A DNA stretch of 64,000 nucleotides from ZC4RG29 sp964521255 (GCA_964521255.1 CAZFRM010000024.1:6815-70814), one strand, 5' to 3'; counted from the stretch's first letter, positions 26,840-36,077 are shown. Notes: generated by a model from the sequence alone, not told the origin. Numbers and translations: made by a program.

Positions 26840-27235
26840 ATGGCTTTGATCGATCAAGTGAAATTGCTGATAAGTCTGGCTCAGGTAGATGGAACTGTTG
26901 CTGACCGTGAGAAAAATTTCATTGTCAATATCGCACGTGCAAATGGCTTAAAGGAAATTGAGTTTGATCCTCTTTTTGAGGAACGTCATCCCGTGATCAT
27001 TCCCAACGATTTGGATGAGGAAGAGAAATTCAACTACCTTCTCAACCTTATTCAATTGATGAAAATTGATGATCGTCTTTATAAGGAAGAATTAATTTTT
27101 TGCGGAAATATTGCTTCAAGCCTGGGTTACAATCGCGAAGTGATGTTCGAGCTGATGCTGTATGTGACATCGGATTCAATGACTAAAGATGAAATCGAAT
27201 CACTTAAAAGGCTTGCCAGGAAACACCTTGTTTAG
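26840..27235 (+). CDS. TerB-like (tellurite resistance TerB fold) protein
   Basis: The 131-residue helical protein has the TerB-like pattern: MALIDQVKLLISLAQVDGTVADREKNFIVNIARANGL with an acidic stretch (VDGTVADRE), then LMKIDDRLYKEELIFCGNIASSLGY and SMTKDEIESLKRLARK. Such proteins are small cytoplasmic proteins with acidic metal-binding candidates; the function here is unknown. The stop codon touches a tandem repeat. It is followed by lepA on the same strand. Confidence 0.75.
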   Translation: MALIDQVKLLISLAQVDGTVADREKNFIVNIARANGLKEIEFDPLFEERHPVIIPNDLDEEEKFNYLLNLIQLMKIDDRLYKEELIFCGNIASSLGYNREVMFELMLYVTSDSMTKDEIESLKRLARKHLV

Positions 27236-27262
27236 GTACGAGGTACGATTTACAAGGTACGA
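27235..27262. repeat. Tandem heptamer repeat (GGTACGA)
   Basis: Four 7-base units lie end to end: GGTACGA, GGTACGA, a degenerate TTTACAA and GGTACGA. The first G is the last base of the TerB-like gene's stop codon. It is a recurring repeat type in this phylum. Confidence 0.7.
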
Positions 27263-27317
27263 ATTTAGCTTTCCGCTTTCTGTTTTAAGCTTTTCCCCTT
27301 ACTTCATCCCTTTTCAT

Positions 27318-27325
27318 TACTTTTG
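27318..27325 (+). promoter_or_regulatory. Minus-7 element (TACTTTTG) before lepA
   Basis: TACTTTTG fits TAnnTTTG exactly and lies 32 bases before the lepA start. No clean TTTG was found about 17-20 bases upstream, so the minus-33 element is weak or absent. Confidence 0.5.
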
Positions 27326-27357
27326 CAGTTCTAAAAATTTGAGGACTACAGACGGGT

Positions 27358-29142
27358 ATGGAAAACATCCGCAATTTTTGCATAATAGCGCATATTGACC
27401 ACGGAAAGAGCACTTTGGCTGACCGGCTTTTAGAGTTTACGGGCACGCTTACTAACCGCCAAATGGAAGCCCAGGTACTGGATAACATGGACCTGGAAAA
27501 AGAGAAGGGCATTACCATTAAAGCACATGCCATCCAGATGAACTATAAGCTGGATGGAAAAGAGTATATCCTCAACCTGATCGACACCCCCGGACACGTA
27601 GATTTTTCATACGAGGTTTCCCGTTCCATCGCTTCCTGCGAGGGAGCCCTTTTGATTGTGGACGCCAGCCAGGGAATTGAAGCTCAGACTATTTCAAACT
27701 TATACCTCGCCCTCGAGCACAACCTGGAGATCATTCCGGTACTGAACAAGATTGATCTTCCGCATGCTATGCCAGAGGATGTAACAGACGAAATTGTGGA
27801 ACTCATTGGGTGCAAACGTGAAGATGTAATTCACGCCAGCGCAAAAGAAGGTATCGGCATTGAAGATATTTTGAAAGCCGTTGTTCAACGTATCAAACCT
27901 CCACAAGGTGATCCGAAGGCGCCGCTTCAGGCGATGATATTTGACTCAGTATTCAATTCATTCAGAGGTATTGAATGTTACTTCCGTGTTTTCAATGGAA
28001 CGATAAAAAAAGGAGACAGGATCAAGTTTGTCAGCACAGGCCAGGAGTATAATGCCGATGAGATCGGTGTGCTCAAGCTTGACAAGCAACCGCGCACCGA
28101 AATAAGTGCAGGTAACGTGGGCTATCTTATTTCAGGAATTAAAATAGCGAAGGAAGTACACGTGGGCGATACCATTACAAGCGTATCTAATCCGGCACCG
28201 TCATTAAGAGGATTTGAGCAGGTTAAGCCAATGGTATTTGCTGGTATTTATCCGGTGGAAACTTCAGAGTTTGAAGAATTGCGTGACGCAATGGAGAAGC
28301 TTCAACTGAATGATGCATCACTGGTTTGGGAACTGGAGACATCAGCTGCATTAGGTTTTGGTTTCCGGTGCGGTTTCCTGGGAATGCTTCACATGGAAAT
28401 CATCCAGGAGCGCCTGGAACGTGAGTTCAACATGACGGTAATTACTACTGTGCCTTCTGTGCAGTTTAAGGCTTACCTGACGGATGGTGAAGAAATCAGT
28501 ATCAATGCTCCTTCTGAAATGCCTGATCCTACCCGGTTGGATCATATTGAAGAACCCTTTATCAAAGCGCAGATCATAACGAAGACTGAATATATTGGTG
28601 CGATCATTACATTATGTATGGACAAGCGTGGTCAGATTAAGAATCAGCATTACCTGACTACGGATCGGGTGGAAATGACTTTTGAAATGCCGCTGTCGGA
28701 AATTGTATTCGACTTCTTTGACAAACTGAAAACTATTTCACGTGGATACGCTTCGCTGGATTATCACCTGATCGGCTTCCGTGAATCGGAAATGGTAAAA
28801 CTGGATGTTATGTTGAATGGTGAAAAGGTAGACGCCCTGAGTGCAATCGTTCACCGCGGTAAATCACAAGAGTGGGGAAGAAAGCTTTGTGAGAAATTGA
28901 AGGAACTGATTCCACGTCACATGTTTGAGGTAGCCATTCAGGCCGCTATTGGTCAGAAGATCGTGGCGCGTGAAACGATCAGCGCTATCCGCAAGAACGT
29001 GATTGCAAAATGTTATGGTGGGGATATCTCCCGTAAACGTAAACTGTTGGAAAAGCAGAAGAAAGGTAAGAAGCGCATGCGCCAGATTGGTACGGTGGAA
29101 GTTCCGCAGGAAGCATTTATGGCGGTGTTGAAAATTGATTAA
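27358..29142 (+). CDS. lepA: Elongation factor 4 (LepA)
   Basis: The 594-residue GTPase shows IAHIDHGKSTLADRLLE (P-loop), EKEKGITIKAH (switch I), LIDTPGHVDF (G3), PVLNKIDLPHA (G4) and SAKEGIGI (G5). The LepA-specific C-terminal domain is present (CYGGDISRKRKLLEKQKKGKKRMRQIG). EF4 acts on stalled or mistranslocated ribosomes. The length is usual. The end of the gene is followed six bases later by a long inverted repeat. Confidence 0.97.
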   Translation: MENIRNFCIIAHIDHGKSTLADRLLEFTGTLTNRQMEAQVLDNMDLEKEKGITIKAHAIQMNYKLDGKEYILNLIDTPGHVDFSYEVSRSIASCEGALLIVDASQGIEAQTISNLYLALEHNLEIIPVLNKIDLPHAMPEDVTDEIVELIGCKREDVIHASAKEGIGIEDILKAVVQRIKPPQGDPKAPLQAMIFDSVFNSFRGIECYFRVFNGTIKKGDRIKFVSTGQEYNADEIGVLKLDKQPRTEISAGNVGYLISGIKIAKEVHVGDTITSVSNPAPSLRGFEQVKPMVFAGIYPVETSEFEELRDAMEKLQLNDASLVWELETSAALGFGFRCGFLGMLHMEIIQERLEREFNMTVITTVPSVQFKAYLTDGEEISINAPSEMPDPTRLDHIEEPFIKAQIITKTEYIGAIITLCMDKRGQIKNQHYLTTDRVEMTFEMPLSEIVFDFFDKLKTISRGYASLDYHLIGFRESEMVKLDVMLNGEKVDALSAIVHRGKSQEWGRKLCEKLKELIPRHMFEVAIQAAIGQKIVARETISAIRKNVIAKCYGGDISRKRKLLEKQKKGKKRMRQIGTVEVPQEAFMAVLKID

Positions 29143-29149
29143 ATTTCTG

Positions 29150-29220
29150 ACCCCTAAATCCCCTAAAGGGGACTTGAAATACAGTTGATTCGAACAGTCC
29201 CCTTTAGGGGATTTAGGGGT
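29150..29220. repeat. 25-bp perfect inverted repeat between lepA and folD
   Basis: Arms at 29150-29174 and 29196-29220 are exact complements separated by 21 bases. The arm sequence (AGTCCCCTTTAGGGGATTT then AGGGGT) occurs a third time, identical over 25 bases, at 55301-55325. It may form a terminator-like structure between lepA and folD. Confidence 0.9.
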
Positions 29221-29244
29221 AGGTCAAAGCCACTTCTTTTAAAA

Positions 29245-30132
29245 ATGACAGACACACAAACATACACCCTTATCGACGGACGAAAAGTCTCAACCGATAT
29301 TAAAAATGAGATCACGCAAAAGGTGATTGACCGGAAAGCGGCTGGAAAAAAAGTGCCACACCTGGCAATCATACTGGTAGGCGATGATGGTGCAAGTCAG
29401 ACGTATGTAGATAACAAAGTAAAGTCTTGCAAAGCGGTTGGGTTTCACTATACGATGATGCGATTTGCCGACACCATCAGCGAAGAAAAACTGATGAAGC
29501 ACATTGATCATGTAAACAATGATGATGATGTAGATGGTTTCATTGTTCAACTTCCGTTACCTCCGCATATTTCTGTTGAGAAAATAACAGAGATGATTCG
29601 GCCGGATAAAGATGTAGATGGTTTTACCAACCAGAATTTTGGAAGCATTATTTCAAAAAGTCCGCTCCTGATGCCGGCAACTCCTTTCGGCGTGATGGAA
29701 TTGCTGAGGCGTTACAATATAGAAACAGAGGGCAAGCATGCAGTGGTAGTTGGTGCGAGCCGCATCGCCGGAGCTCCGTTGAGTATGATGCTGACAGAAC
29801 ATGGCCGTGCTACTGTAACGATTTGTCATAAGTATACCGAAGGACTTGCAAACTATACGCAAGCTGCGGATATTCTTTTTGTCGCTGTTGGTAAGCCGGG
29901 CCTTATCACAGCCAACATGATAAAAGAAGGAGCGGTGGTCATAGATATTGGTACAACACGTGTTGAAGGTCCTCAGTATCCTAAAGGATGGGCTATCCTC
30001 GGTGATGTTGATTTCAAAGGTGTAGCTCCCAAATGCTCCTATATTACTCCAACACCTGGTGGAGTTGGTCCCATGACAATAGCTTCCCTATTGTTAAACA
30101 CGTTGCGGGCAACAGAACTTCGCAATCCATAA
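29245..30132 (+). CDS. folD: Bifunctional methylenetetrahydrofolate dehydrogenase/cyclohydrolase
   Basis: The start is the ATG at 29245; the frame extends upstream only through a repeat arm. The 295-residue protein contains SQTYVDNKVKSCKAVGF with the catalytic Tyr and Lys, DVDGFIVQLPLPPHI, DKDVDGFTNQNFG, VVGASRIAGAPLSMML (NADP site) and TPGGVGPMTIASLLLNT. It interconverts methylene- and formyl-tetrahydrofolate. It is followed by queE and a pabB/pabC pair, so folate- and deazaguanine-related genes cluster here. Confidence 0.96.
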   Translation: MTDTQTYTLIDGRKVSTDIKNEITQKVIDRKAAGKKVPHLAIILVGDDGASQTYVDNKVKSCKAVGFHYTMMRFADTISEEKLMKHIDHVNNDDDVDGFIVQLPLPPHISVEKITEMIRPDKDVDGFTNQNFGSIISKSPLLMPATPFGVMELLRRYNIETEGKHAVVVGASRIAGAPLSMMLTEHGRATVTICHKYTEGLANYTQAADILFVAVGKPGLITANMIKEGAVVIDIGTTRVEGPQYPKGWAILGDVDFKGVAPKCSYITPTPGGVGPMTIASLLLNTLRATELRNP

Positions 30133-30171
30133 ATTATTATTAAGTCATTCAACAAATCAACCATTCACGCA

Positions 30172-30789
30172 TTGACCGCGGTTCATTCATCGGTTACGCT
30201 TCCTTTAATGGAAGATTTTTACACCATTCAGGGTGAAGGTTTTTATCAAGGGCATGCTGCGTATTTTATTCGTCTTGGGGGATGTGATGTTGGTTGTGTA
30301 TGGTGTGATGTAAAAGAATCATGGGATGCTTCAGCTCACCCTCAGGTGAGGGTAGATGAAATGGCTTCCCGTGCAAAAGCCAGTGGAAGTGAAATAGCAG
30401 TTGTTACAGGAGGCGAGCCTGTAATGTATGATCTTGCTCCATTAACGGAAGCGCTTAAAGCATCGGGTTTACGTACGCACATTGAAACGTCAGGAGCTTA
30501 CCTATTAACAGGCACGTGGGATTGGGTTTGCTTCTCTCCCAAAAAATTCAAATCGCCACATCCATCAATATTCGAACAGGCGCATGAGTTAAAAATTATC
30601 ATTTACAACAAAAGCGATTTTGAGTGGGCCGAAGAGTACGCTGCAAAAGTTTCTGCATCCTGCGAATTGTTTTTACAACCGGAATGGTCTAAAGAAAAAG
30701 AAATGTTGCCGTTGATAATTGCGTATGTAAAGGCCAATCCGAAATGGAAAGTCTCTTTGCAGATACACAAGTATATGAACATTCCCTGA
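30172..30789 (+). CDS. queE: 7-carboxy-7-deazaguanine synthase (radical SAM)
   Basis: The 205-residue protein has EDFYTIQGEGFYQGHAAYFIRLGGCDVGC with the Cys triad at 38, 42 and 45 (Cx3Cx2C) that binds the 4Fe-4S cluster. VTGGEPVMYD and HIETSGAYL are further QueE marks. It makes 7-carboxy-7-deazaguanine on the way to queuosine. The TTG at 30172 is used because homologues have residues before the LPLMEDFY stretch; the ATG at 30208 is the alternative. The preceding step's gene, queD, is at 53657. Confidence 0.93.
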   Translation: MTAVHSSVTLPLMEDFYTIQGEGFYQGHAAYFIRLGGCDVGCVWCDVKESWDASAHPQVRVDEMASRAKASGSEIAVVTGGEPVMYDLAPLTEALKASGLRTHIETSGAYLLTGTWDWVCFSPKKFKSPHPSIFEQAHELKIIIYNKSDFEWAEEYAAKVSASCELFLQPEWSKEKEMLPLIIAYVKANPKWKVSLQIHKYMNIP

Positions 30790-30802
30790 TCGAGAATAAC
30801 TG

Positions 30803-31780
30803 ATGAACATTTCTGAATTCACATCAACACTCAGCGAATGGGGCCGGACAAGCGTCCCATTTTTGTTTGTAGTGGATTTTGAAATGAAAAAACCAATTGC
30901 CCTACCGCTCGAAAATGTTTCAGCGAAAAATATTTTGTTTGATATTAACGGTTTCACTAATGCACCGCAAGAGCATTATGTCAGTGGAATGAATGATATA
31001 ATTGAACTCACAAAACCCATTACCTCATCACAGTATAAAAAAAAGTTTGACAGGGTTTTGCATCATCTTGAATATGGCGATACCTATTTAACTAATCTTA
31101 CCATTGAAAGTGATATAAAACTTAAATGTTCGCTACGCGATATTTTTCTTTTGAGTAAGGCCCGGTATAAAATATTATACCAGGATGAGTTCCTCGTTTT
31201 TTCACCGGAGATATTTATTCAAATAAATAACGGAAAGATTTATTCTTATCCTATGAAAGGCACCATCGATGCATCTATACCAAATGCAAGAGAAAAAATT
31301 CTTGCTGATAAAAAGGAACTCGCCGAGCATGTTACTATAGTCGATCTCATCAGGAACGATCTTAGCCAGGTCGCTGAAAATGTACATGTAAAACGGTTTC
31401 GTTACATTGATGAATTGAAAACAAACTCAAAAACATTGTTTCAGGTGAGTTCTGAAATTGCAGGAAATATTTCAGCACACTATCCTGACCAACTTGGCGA
31501 CATTCTTGTTTCATTATTACCGGCAGGATCGGTTAGTGGAGCACCCAAGCATAAGACATTGGAGATAATTCACGAAGCAGAAGGAAGTGACAGAGGTTAT
31601 TACACAGGTGTGTTTGGTTATTTTGACGGAATGAATTTTGATAGTGGTGTAATGATTCGTTTCATTGAAAAGCGTGGTGACCAGTATGTTTATAAGAGTG
31701 GTGGAGGAATAACCACGCAAAGTGTTGCCGAGGCCGAATACCAGGAAGCTATTGATAAAGTGTATGTCCCTGTTGATTGA
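30803..31780 (+). CDS. pabB: Aminodeoxychorismate synthase component I / anthranilate synthase-like (PabB)
   Basis: The 325-residue protein has only the chorismate-binding domain. Marks are YGDTYLTNLT, VFSPEIFIQ, SYPMKGTIDAS, HVTIVDLIRNDLSQVAENVHV, SLLPAGSVSGAPKHKTLEII, GYYTGVFGYFDG and YKSGGGITTQS. This matches PabB more than TrpE, given the short length and the PabC-like gene that follows. It adds ammonia to chorismate for p-aminobenzoate and folate synthesis. The glutaminase partner PabA is not adjacent. Confidence 0.88.
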   Translation: MNISEFTSTLSEWGRTSVPFLFVVDFEMKKPIALPLENVSAKNILFDINGFTNAPQEHYVSGMNDIIELTKPITSSQYKKKFDRVLHHLEYGDTYLTNLTIESDIKLKCSLRDIFLLSKARYKILYQDEFLVFSPEIFIQINNGKIYSYPMKGTIDASIPNAREKILADKKELAEHVTIVDLIRNDLSQVAENVHVKRFRYIDELKTNSKTLFQVSSEIAGNISAHYPDQLGDILVSLLPAGSVSGAPKHKTLEIIHEAEGSDRGYYTGVFGYFDGMNFDSGVMIRFIEKRGDQYVYKSGGGITTQSVAEAEYQEAIDKVYVPVD

Positions 31781-32360
31781 ATCTATAAAATTACTGGATG
31801 GTAAGTTTCATAACTTGTTCTATCATGAACAACGCATGCGCAGTTCACTTGAAGATCTTTGTGGAGTAGAAGATTCATTTAACCTGGAGGAGTTTCTTAT
31901 CAATTTTAAAATTCCAAAAGTAGGATTATACAAATGCAGAATTGTTTACGATGAGATTAAAAGGGAAGTAGAGTTTATTCCCTATGTGCCGAAACCTGTC
32001 AACACTTTGAAGGTTGTTGAAGGCAATGGAATTGATTATGAATACAAGTACAAAGACCGGGAAGAAATAGACAAACTTTTTGCGTTAAGAGAAACTTGTG
32101 ATGATATTCTCATTATCAAAGACGAGCTTGTTACGGACTCTTCATTCTCAAATATTGTCTTCAAACGAGACGGGGAGTGGTTTACACCCCGGTCAGCATT
32201 GCTGAGGGGAACAATGCGTAATTCGTTGTTAGAAACCCGGATAATTAAAGAAGAAGAAATAAGAAAAGAAGATATTTCTTCGTTTGAAAGTTTTAAGCTC
32301 ATCAATGCAATGCTTGGATTTGAAGGGCCGGAAATAAATATTTCTAACATTATTTTTTAG
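31764..32360 (+). CDS. pabC: Aminodeoxychorismate lyase-like PLP enzyme (PabC, class IV aminotransferase fold)
   Basis: The ATG at 31764 overlaps the end of pabB by 17 bases and gives 198 residues. It contains YHEQRMRSSLEDLCG, GLYKCRIVYDEIKREVEFIPY and TDSSFSNIVFKRDGEWFTP followed by LLRGTMRNSLLE, which fit class IV PLP enzymes. The Lys in YKCRIVYD/K-rich stretch is likely the PLP lysine. It is short for the family, as some Bacteroidota versions are. Function with the neighbouring pabB is inferred: lysis of aminodeoxychorismate to p-aminobenzoate and pyruvate. Confidence 0.82.
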   Translation: MSLLIESIKLLDGKFHNLFYHEQRMRSSLEDLCGVEDSFNLEEFLINFKIPKVGLYKCRIVYDEIKREVEFIPYVPKPVNTLKVVEGNGIDYEYKYKDREEIDKLFALRETCDDILIIKDELVTDSSFSNIVFKRDGEWFTPRSALLRGTMRNSLLETRIIKEEEIRKEDISSFESFKLINAMLGFEGPEINISNIIF

Positions 32361-32403
32361 TTTTAAAGATACTTATGTATTTGTTAAAATAGTTTCCTTA
32401 GAT

Positions 32404-34461
32404 ATGATGAATCAAGTCATATGTACAACGATAAAATATTTGATGCGCCTTCGTGTCTTTGTGCCTTCGTGGCAGCAACAAAAATATCTCGCCACAAAGG
32501 CACAAAGGCACAAAGAGGAATACATCAGTTCCTTTATTAGATTAGCAGGTGCTACTTTATTTTTTTTCTGTTTCACGTTCACTTCATTTTCCCAGGTTTC
32601 TTTAAGTACAAAATCGAAGAAGGCTATTGAACTTTATACTGAGGCTGACAACTATCGCGTGCGGGGGCAAAATCAGCAAGCTATAAGTTTGCTGAATATG
32701 GCCATTGAGAAGGATAAAAATTTTGCTGAGGCTTATTATCGTCTTGGTCTTGTATACTTTTCAATGAAACATTACCCAACGGCCATTCAGAATTTTGAAA
32801 AAGGTCTGTCATTAACCTCTGATCCTAAAAAACAAAAAGTGTACTGGTTTGATCTTGGAGAGAGCTATCTGAATTCCGGAAACTATGAAAAGGCAATTTC
32901 CTACCTGGAAAATTTTTTAAAGGCCGAGGCGCAGGGCACACAAAAATATCAGCGGGCCAGGATGATGCTGGAGAGTGCGCGGTTTGCCGTTCAAAACAAG
33001 GAGGCCGCATCACAATTCAAACAGCGTCCATTAAGTGATACGGTGAATCGTTTTGCAATGCAATATTTTCCGGTGCTTACCGCTGATCAGCAGGAACTAA
33101 TTTTTACTCGCCGTGTACGACATGATGATAATGCCGATGAAGATTTGGTTGTCTCACGTAAAGACGCAAAAGGTAAATGGCTGGCGCCTGTTTCTTTATC
33201 GCCCAATATCAACTCACAATGGAATGAAGGAACATGCACAATTTCAGCAGATGGACGAAAACTTATTTTTACTTCCTGTATCGGTCGTGAGGGTTTTGGA
33301 AGTTGTGATCTTTTTCAAAGCATTAAAATTGGTAATGAATGGACGGTTCCTGAAAATCTGGGAGCAAACGTAAATACAACAGATTGGGAATCGCAACCAT
33401 CGCTCTCGGCGGATGGCCGCACATTATATTTTGTTTCGGATCGGAGAGGTGGGCAAGGGCGAAGGGATATTTGGGTGTCAAAACTTAATGAAGATGGCAA
33501 TTGGATGAAGGCAGTAAATGCTGGTAAGCCGGTCAACACACAGTATGATGAAATCTCACCCTTCATTCACGTTAATGGTAAAACTTTGTACTATGCAACT
33601 AACGGACTACCCGGATTTGGTGGATATGATCTTTACTTCGTAGAAAAAAATTCAGAAGGTCAATGGTCGAAGCCAACGAATGTTGGAGCGCCGATTAACA
33701 ATCATCAAGACCAATTTTCTTTATTCATTACTGCCGATGGTAAAAAAGGATATTACGTACATGAGGAGCATGTTAAAGAAGGCTATGACGCCAGCAGAAT
33801 TTTTGAGGTTGATATTCCCGAAGAATCTCAGATTAAGTTTCGAAGCAACTATGTGAAAGGAACAGTGCGTGACAAACAGACGCATGAAAATCTTAACGCT
33901 TCTATTGAACTCATCAATATTAATACTAATGAGGTCGTCTCTCTTGTTCGTTCCGACAGTATAACGGGAGAATACCTTATGGTTCTTACGCAGGGAGATG
34001 AGTATGGATTATATGTAAACAAAAGGGGGTATGTATTTCATAGTTTGAATTTTAATTATTCAGAGGTTAATGATTTTGAACCCATCATTTTAAATATTGA
34101 ATTAGAAAAAATAAAAGAAGGGTCTGTCTCCGTATTAAAAAATATTTTCTTTGACACAGATAAGTATGATCTAAAGGAGAAATCAATTACAGAACTTCAG
34201 AAAATCAAACGCTTTTTAAATGAAAACCCTTCCACCCGTATTGAGATTAGCGGCCATACAGACAATACCGGATCGGTAGTACATAATAAACAATTATCCG
34301 AGAATCGAGCCCAATCAGTCTACGCTTACCTCATAGGGAACGGCGTTGATTCGAAGCGATTAATTACAAAAGGTTATGGACCAGATAAGCCCATCGGCTC
34401 AAATGAGACAGAAGACGGCCGGCAGTTAAACCGGAGAATTGAATTTAAGGTAATCCGGTAA
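32404..34461 (+). CDS. TPR / PD40 beta-propeller / OmpA-domain outer membrane protein
   Basis: The frame begins at an ATG at 32404 and encodes 685 residues. A hydrophobic signal-like segment lies only at about residues 45-63 (GATLFFFCFTFTSFSQ), because a repeat element (32449-32515) lies in-frame before it; no ATG occurs between the repeat and the signal. TPR-like repeats follow at about 75-185, then PD40-type propeller repeats (SADGRTLYFVSDRRGGQGRRDIW) to about 475, a carboxypeptidase-regulatory-like domain, and a C-terminal OmpA domain (ISGHTDNTGS, NRAQSVYAYL, NRRIEF). Such proteins tether the outer membrane to peptidoglycan; some act with T9SS/gliding components. Confidence 0.85.
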   Translation: MMNQVICTTIKYLMRLRVFVPSWQQQKYLATKAQRHKEEYISSFIRLAGATLFFFCFTFTSFSQVSLSTKSKKAIELYTEADNYRVRGQNQQAISLLNMAIEKDKNFAEAYYRLGLVYFSMKHYPTAIQNFEKGLSLTSDPKKQKVYWFDLGESYLNSGNYEKAISYLENFLKAEAQGTQKYQRARMMLESARFAVQNKEAASQFKQRPLSDTVNRFAMQYFPVLTADQQELIFTRRVRHDDNADEDLVVSRKDAKGKWLAPVSLSPNINSQWNEGTCTISADGRKLIFTSCIGREGFGSCDLFQSIKIGNEWTVPENLGANVNTTDWESQPSLSADGRTLYFVSDRRGGQGRRDIWVSKLNEDGNWMKAVNAGKPVNTQYDEISPFIHVNGKTLYYATNGLPGFGGYDLYFVEKNSEGQWSKPTNVGAPINNHQDQFSLFITADGKKGYYVHEEHVKEGYDASRIFEVDIPEESQIKFRSNYVKGTVRDKQTHENLNASIELININTNEVVSLVRSDSITGEYLMVLTQGDEYGLYVNKRGYVFHSLNFNYSEVNDFEPIILNIELEKIKEGSVSVLKNIFFDTDKYDLKEKSITELQKIKRFLNENPSTRIEISGHTDNTGSVVHNKQLSENRAQSVYAYLIGNGVDSKRLITKGYGPDKPIGSNETEDGRQLNRRIEFKVIR
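32449..32515. repeat. Inverted repeat (CTTTGTG/CACAAAG family) inside the start of a coding frame
   Basis: Arms at 32449-32473 and 32491-32515 pair over 25 bases with three mismatches and a 17-base loop. It is the same family as 26624-26702. It lies in-frame between the only upstream ATGs and the signal-peptide core of the OmpA-domain protein. Confidence 0.8.
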
Positions 34462-34628
34462 AATAGGCTGTGTTTAGAGACAGTTGTCAGAGTGTTCACA
34501 CTTGGTTATTGCGTGATGTATTGTATCGCTGCTTTGTCCCAGACAATAGTTTTTCAAGTTGCCCGCCCCCACTTGCATAACCAACAGTTACCACGTTAGC
34601 TTTACCTTACCTACATACATAGACATCA

Positions 34629-36077
34629 TCAAGCCCAGAAAGGAATGTAGCTGGCATATTTCTTTGAAGTACTATCCGGGTCTGCTAGTTTGATTAACCC
34701 TGCTTCGATTGTCTCTGCAATAATTCGGGAAGCCATCGGATAATTCTTTTCTGAAATGTTAAATCGTTTTCTTACCGATTGATTATTGGTTTGCTGGTTA
34801 TTCACAAGATTTAGAACGCAATGCTGAAAACATGCTCTCACTCTGTCCTCGCGATCCATTTTTGTGAGCGGCTTGGGGGCATAGATGAACACACGTGTAT
34901 AGTCATCACCTCGCTCAAATTTGGGTGCAGGTAGTTGATAAGATTCAATAGCTTCGATGGCACGGTCGATGCCGCTACCTCGTTCTTCACAAATATTCAA
35001 TCTTCTTAATAAAGAAGCCAGCGATTCATTCCTAGACTTAGGAGCTGTGTCAATAAACCGGTTTGTATCAACTAAAGGAACACCCGGATTTGTAATCTCA
35101 ATGCGATCAGGGAAAATTTCTATAAGTACACCAGTGCCTGTAATCGAAAAGTCCTGATGGATTAACGCATTGGCCACAAACTCACGAATGGCTTTTTCCG
35201 GATACATCTTTACCTGCTTTCGCAGAGCGGATTCAATTACTTCATTGCCTGGCAATTGGTCCATGATGTACTGAATCAATCGTTCAAAAGAAGCTGCGTA
35301 TCCATAAAGCCCGTCTCGTTCTTTAATCGCTTCCGTTCGGCCTGCTGATTTATAAACAACGAGACGAACAGCCTTTCTCTTTAAGGTATTGAATTGTGTA
35401 ATCTCTTTGGCGAACAGTATAGCCCCCAGGTTTGCAATGTCCCATAGGTCTTGATTCTTCTTAACCAACTCCTCATTTTCCAAAATTTCTACAATCTTTG
35501 GTCTGTCAACAGGAATTTTTTTGTCGATCAGTTTAAAATAGCTTTCATAATCCAGTAAGGTTAATACATCTTCGGTAGATACTTGATGCTTTGCAATTTG
35601 CTCTTCGAATGAAAAGCCACGCGACCGGGCGATTAAATCTTTCACTTCATTGCGCGACATTTTTACAGTTTGTCCGGCCGACCGTTTGTAACTATCAAAC
35701 AAATCGCTGCCACGCAGATGCACCGGAAGTTCGTTGCTCTCCGGAATGTGAATAAAAAGCAGTTCGGTTTCTTTGAAACCCTGATAGGTATGCTCAATGC
35801 TTACCGGTGGCGTAAGGTTGTTGCGGGCAATGTTACCCAACTTTTGAATAATCTCATCACCTTCGATTTTACTTATGCCAGCTAGCGTTGCATCGGCATT
35901 CACGCCAAATACCAAAATGCCACCCCCGGTATAGTTGGCAAATGCGCTCAAATGCTTGGCGAGCCGATCTGTTTTGCTGGAGAGGCCGCTCTTCCAATCC
36001 AGTTCGTTCAGTTCCGTGGGCACAGTGCCCAGGCTCTTGTGAAGCAGTAAAATGGCTTTGTTTTGCCAGTCATTCAT
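34629..36077 (-). CDS. AlbA_2-domain / HATPase-type putative transcriptional regulator
   Basis: The 482-residue protein has an N-terminal AlbA_2 (Schlafen-type) domain at about 15-135 (RLAKHLSAFANYTGGGILVFGVNADATLAG ... LLFIHIPES, PVHLRGSDLF..YKRSAGQT). A middle region with a GHKL ATPase-like domain follows (REFVANALIHQDFSITGTGVLIEIFPDRIEITNPGVPL) and a winged-helix-like C-terminus (VRKRFNISEKNYPMASRIIAETIEAGLI). Such proteins are often annotated as RecG-related helicases but lack helicase motifs. They are frequent in accessory and defence-rich spots. A restriction-modification remnant lies directly upstream. Confidence 0.85.
   Translation of the reverse strand: MNDWQNKAILLLHKSLGTVPTELNELDWKSGLSSKTDRLAKHLSAFANYTGGGILVFGVNADATLAGISKIEGDEIIQKLGNIARNNLTPPVSIEHTYQGFKETELLFIHIPESNELPVHLRGSDLFDSYKRSAGQTVKMSRNEVKDLIARSRGFSFEEQIAKHQVSTEDVLTLLDYESYFKLIDKKIPVDRPKIVEILENEELVKKNQDLWDIANLGAILFAKEITQFNTLKRKAVRLVVYKSAGRTEAIKERDGLYGYAASFERLIQYIMDQLPGNEVIESALRKQVKMYPEKAIREFVANALIHQDFSITGTGVLIEIFPDRIEITNPGVPLVDTNRFIDTAPKSRNESLASLLRRLNICEERGSGIDRAIEAIESYQLPAPKFERGDDYTRVFIYAPKPLTKMDREDRVRACFQHCVLNLVNNQQTNNQSVRKRFNISEKNYPMASRIIAETIEAGLIKLADPDSTSKKYASYIPFWA

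Noticed and set aside
34629..36077. RecG-type helicase call for the AlbA_2 protein
   Set aside because: No helicase motifs are present; the sequence fits AlbA_2 plus a GHKL ATPase-like part and a winged-helix tail.
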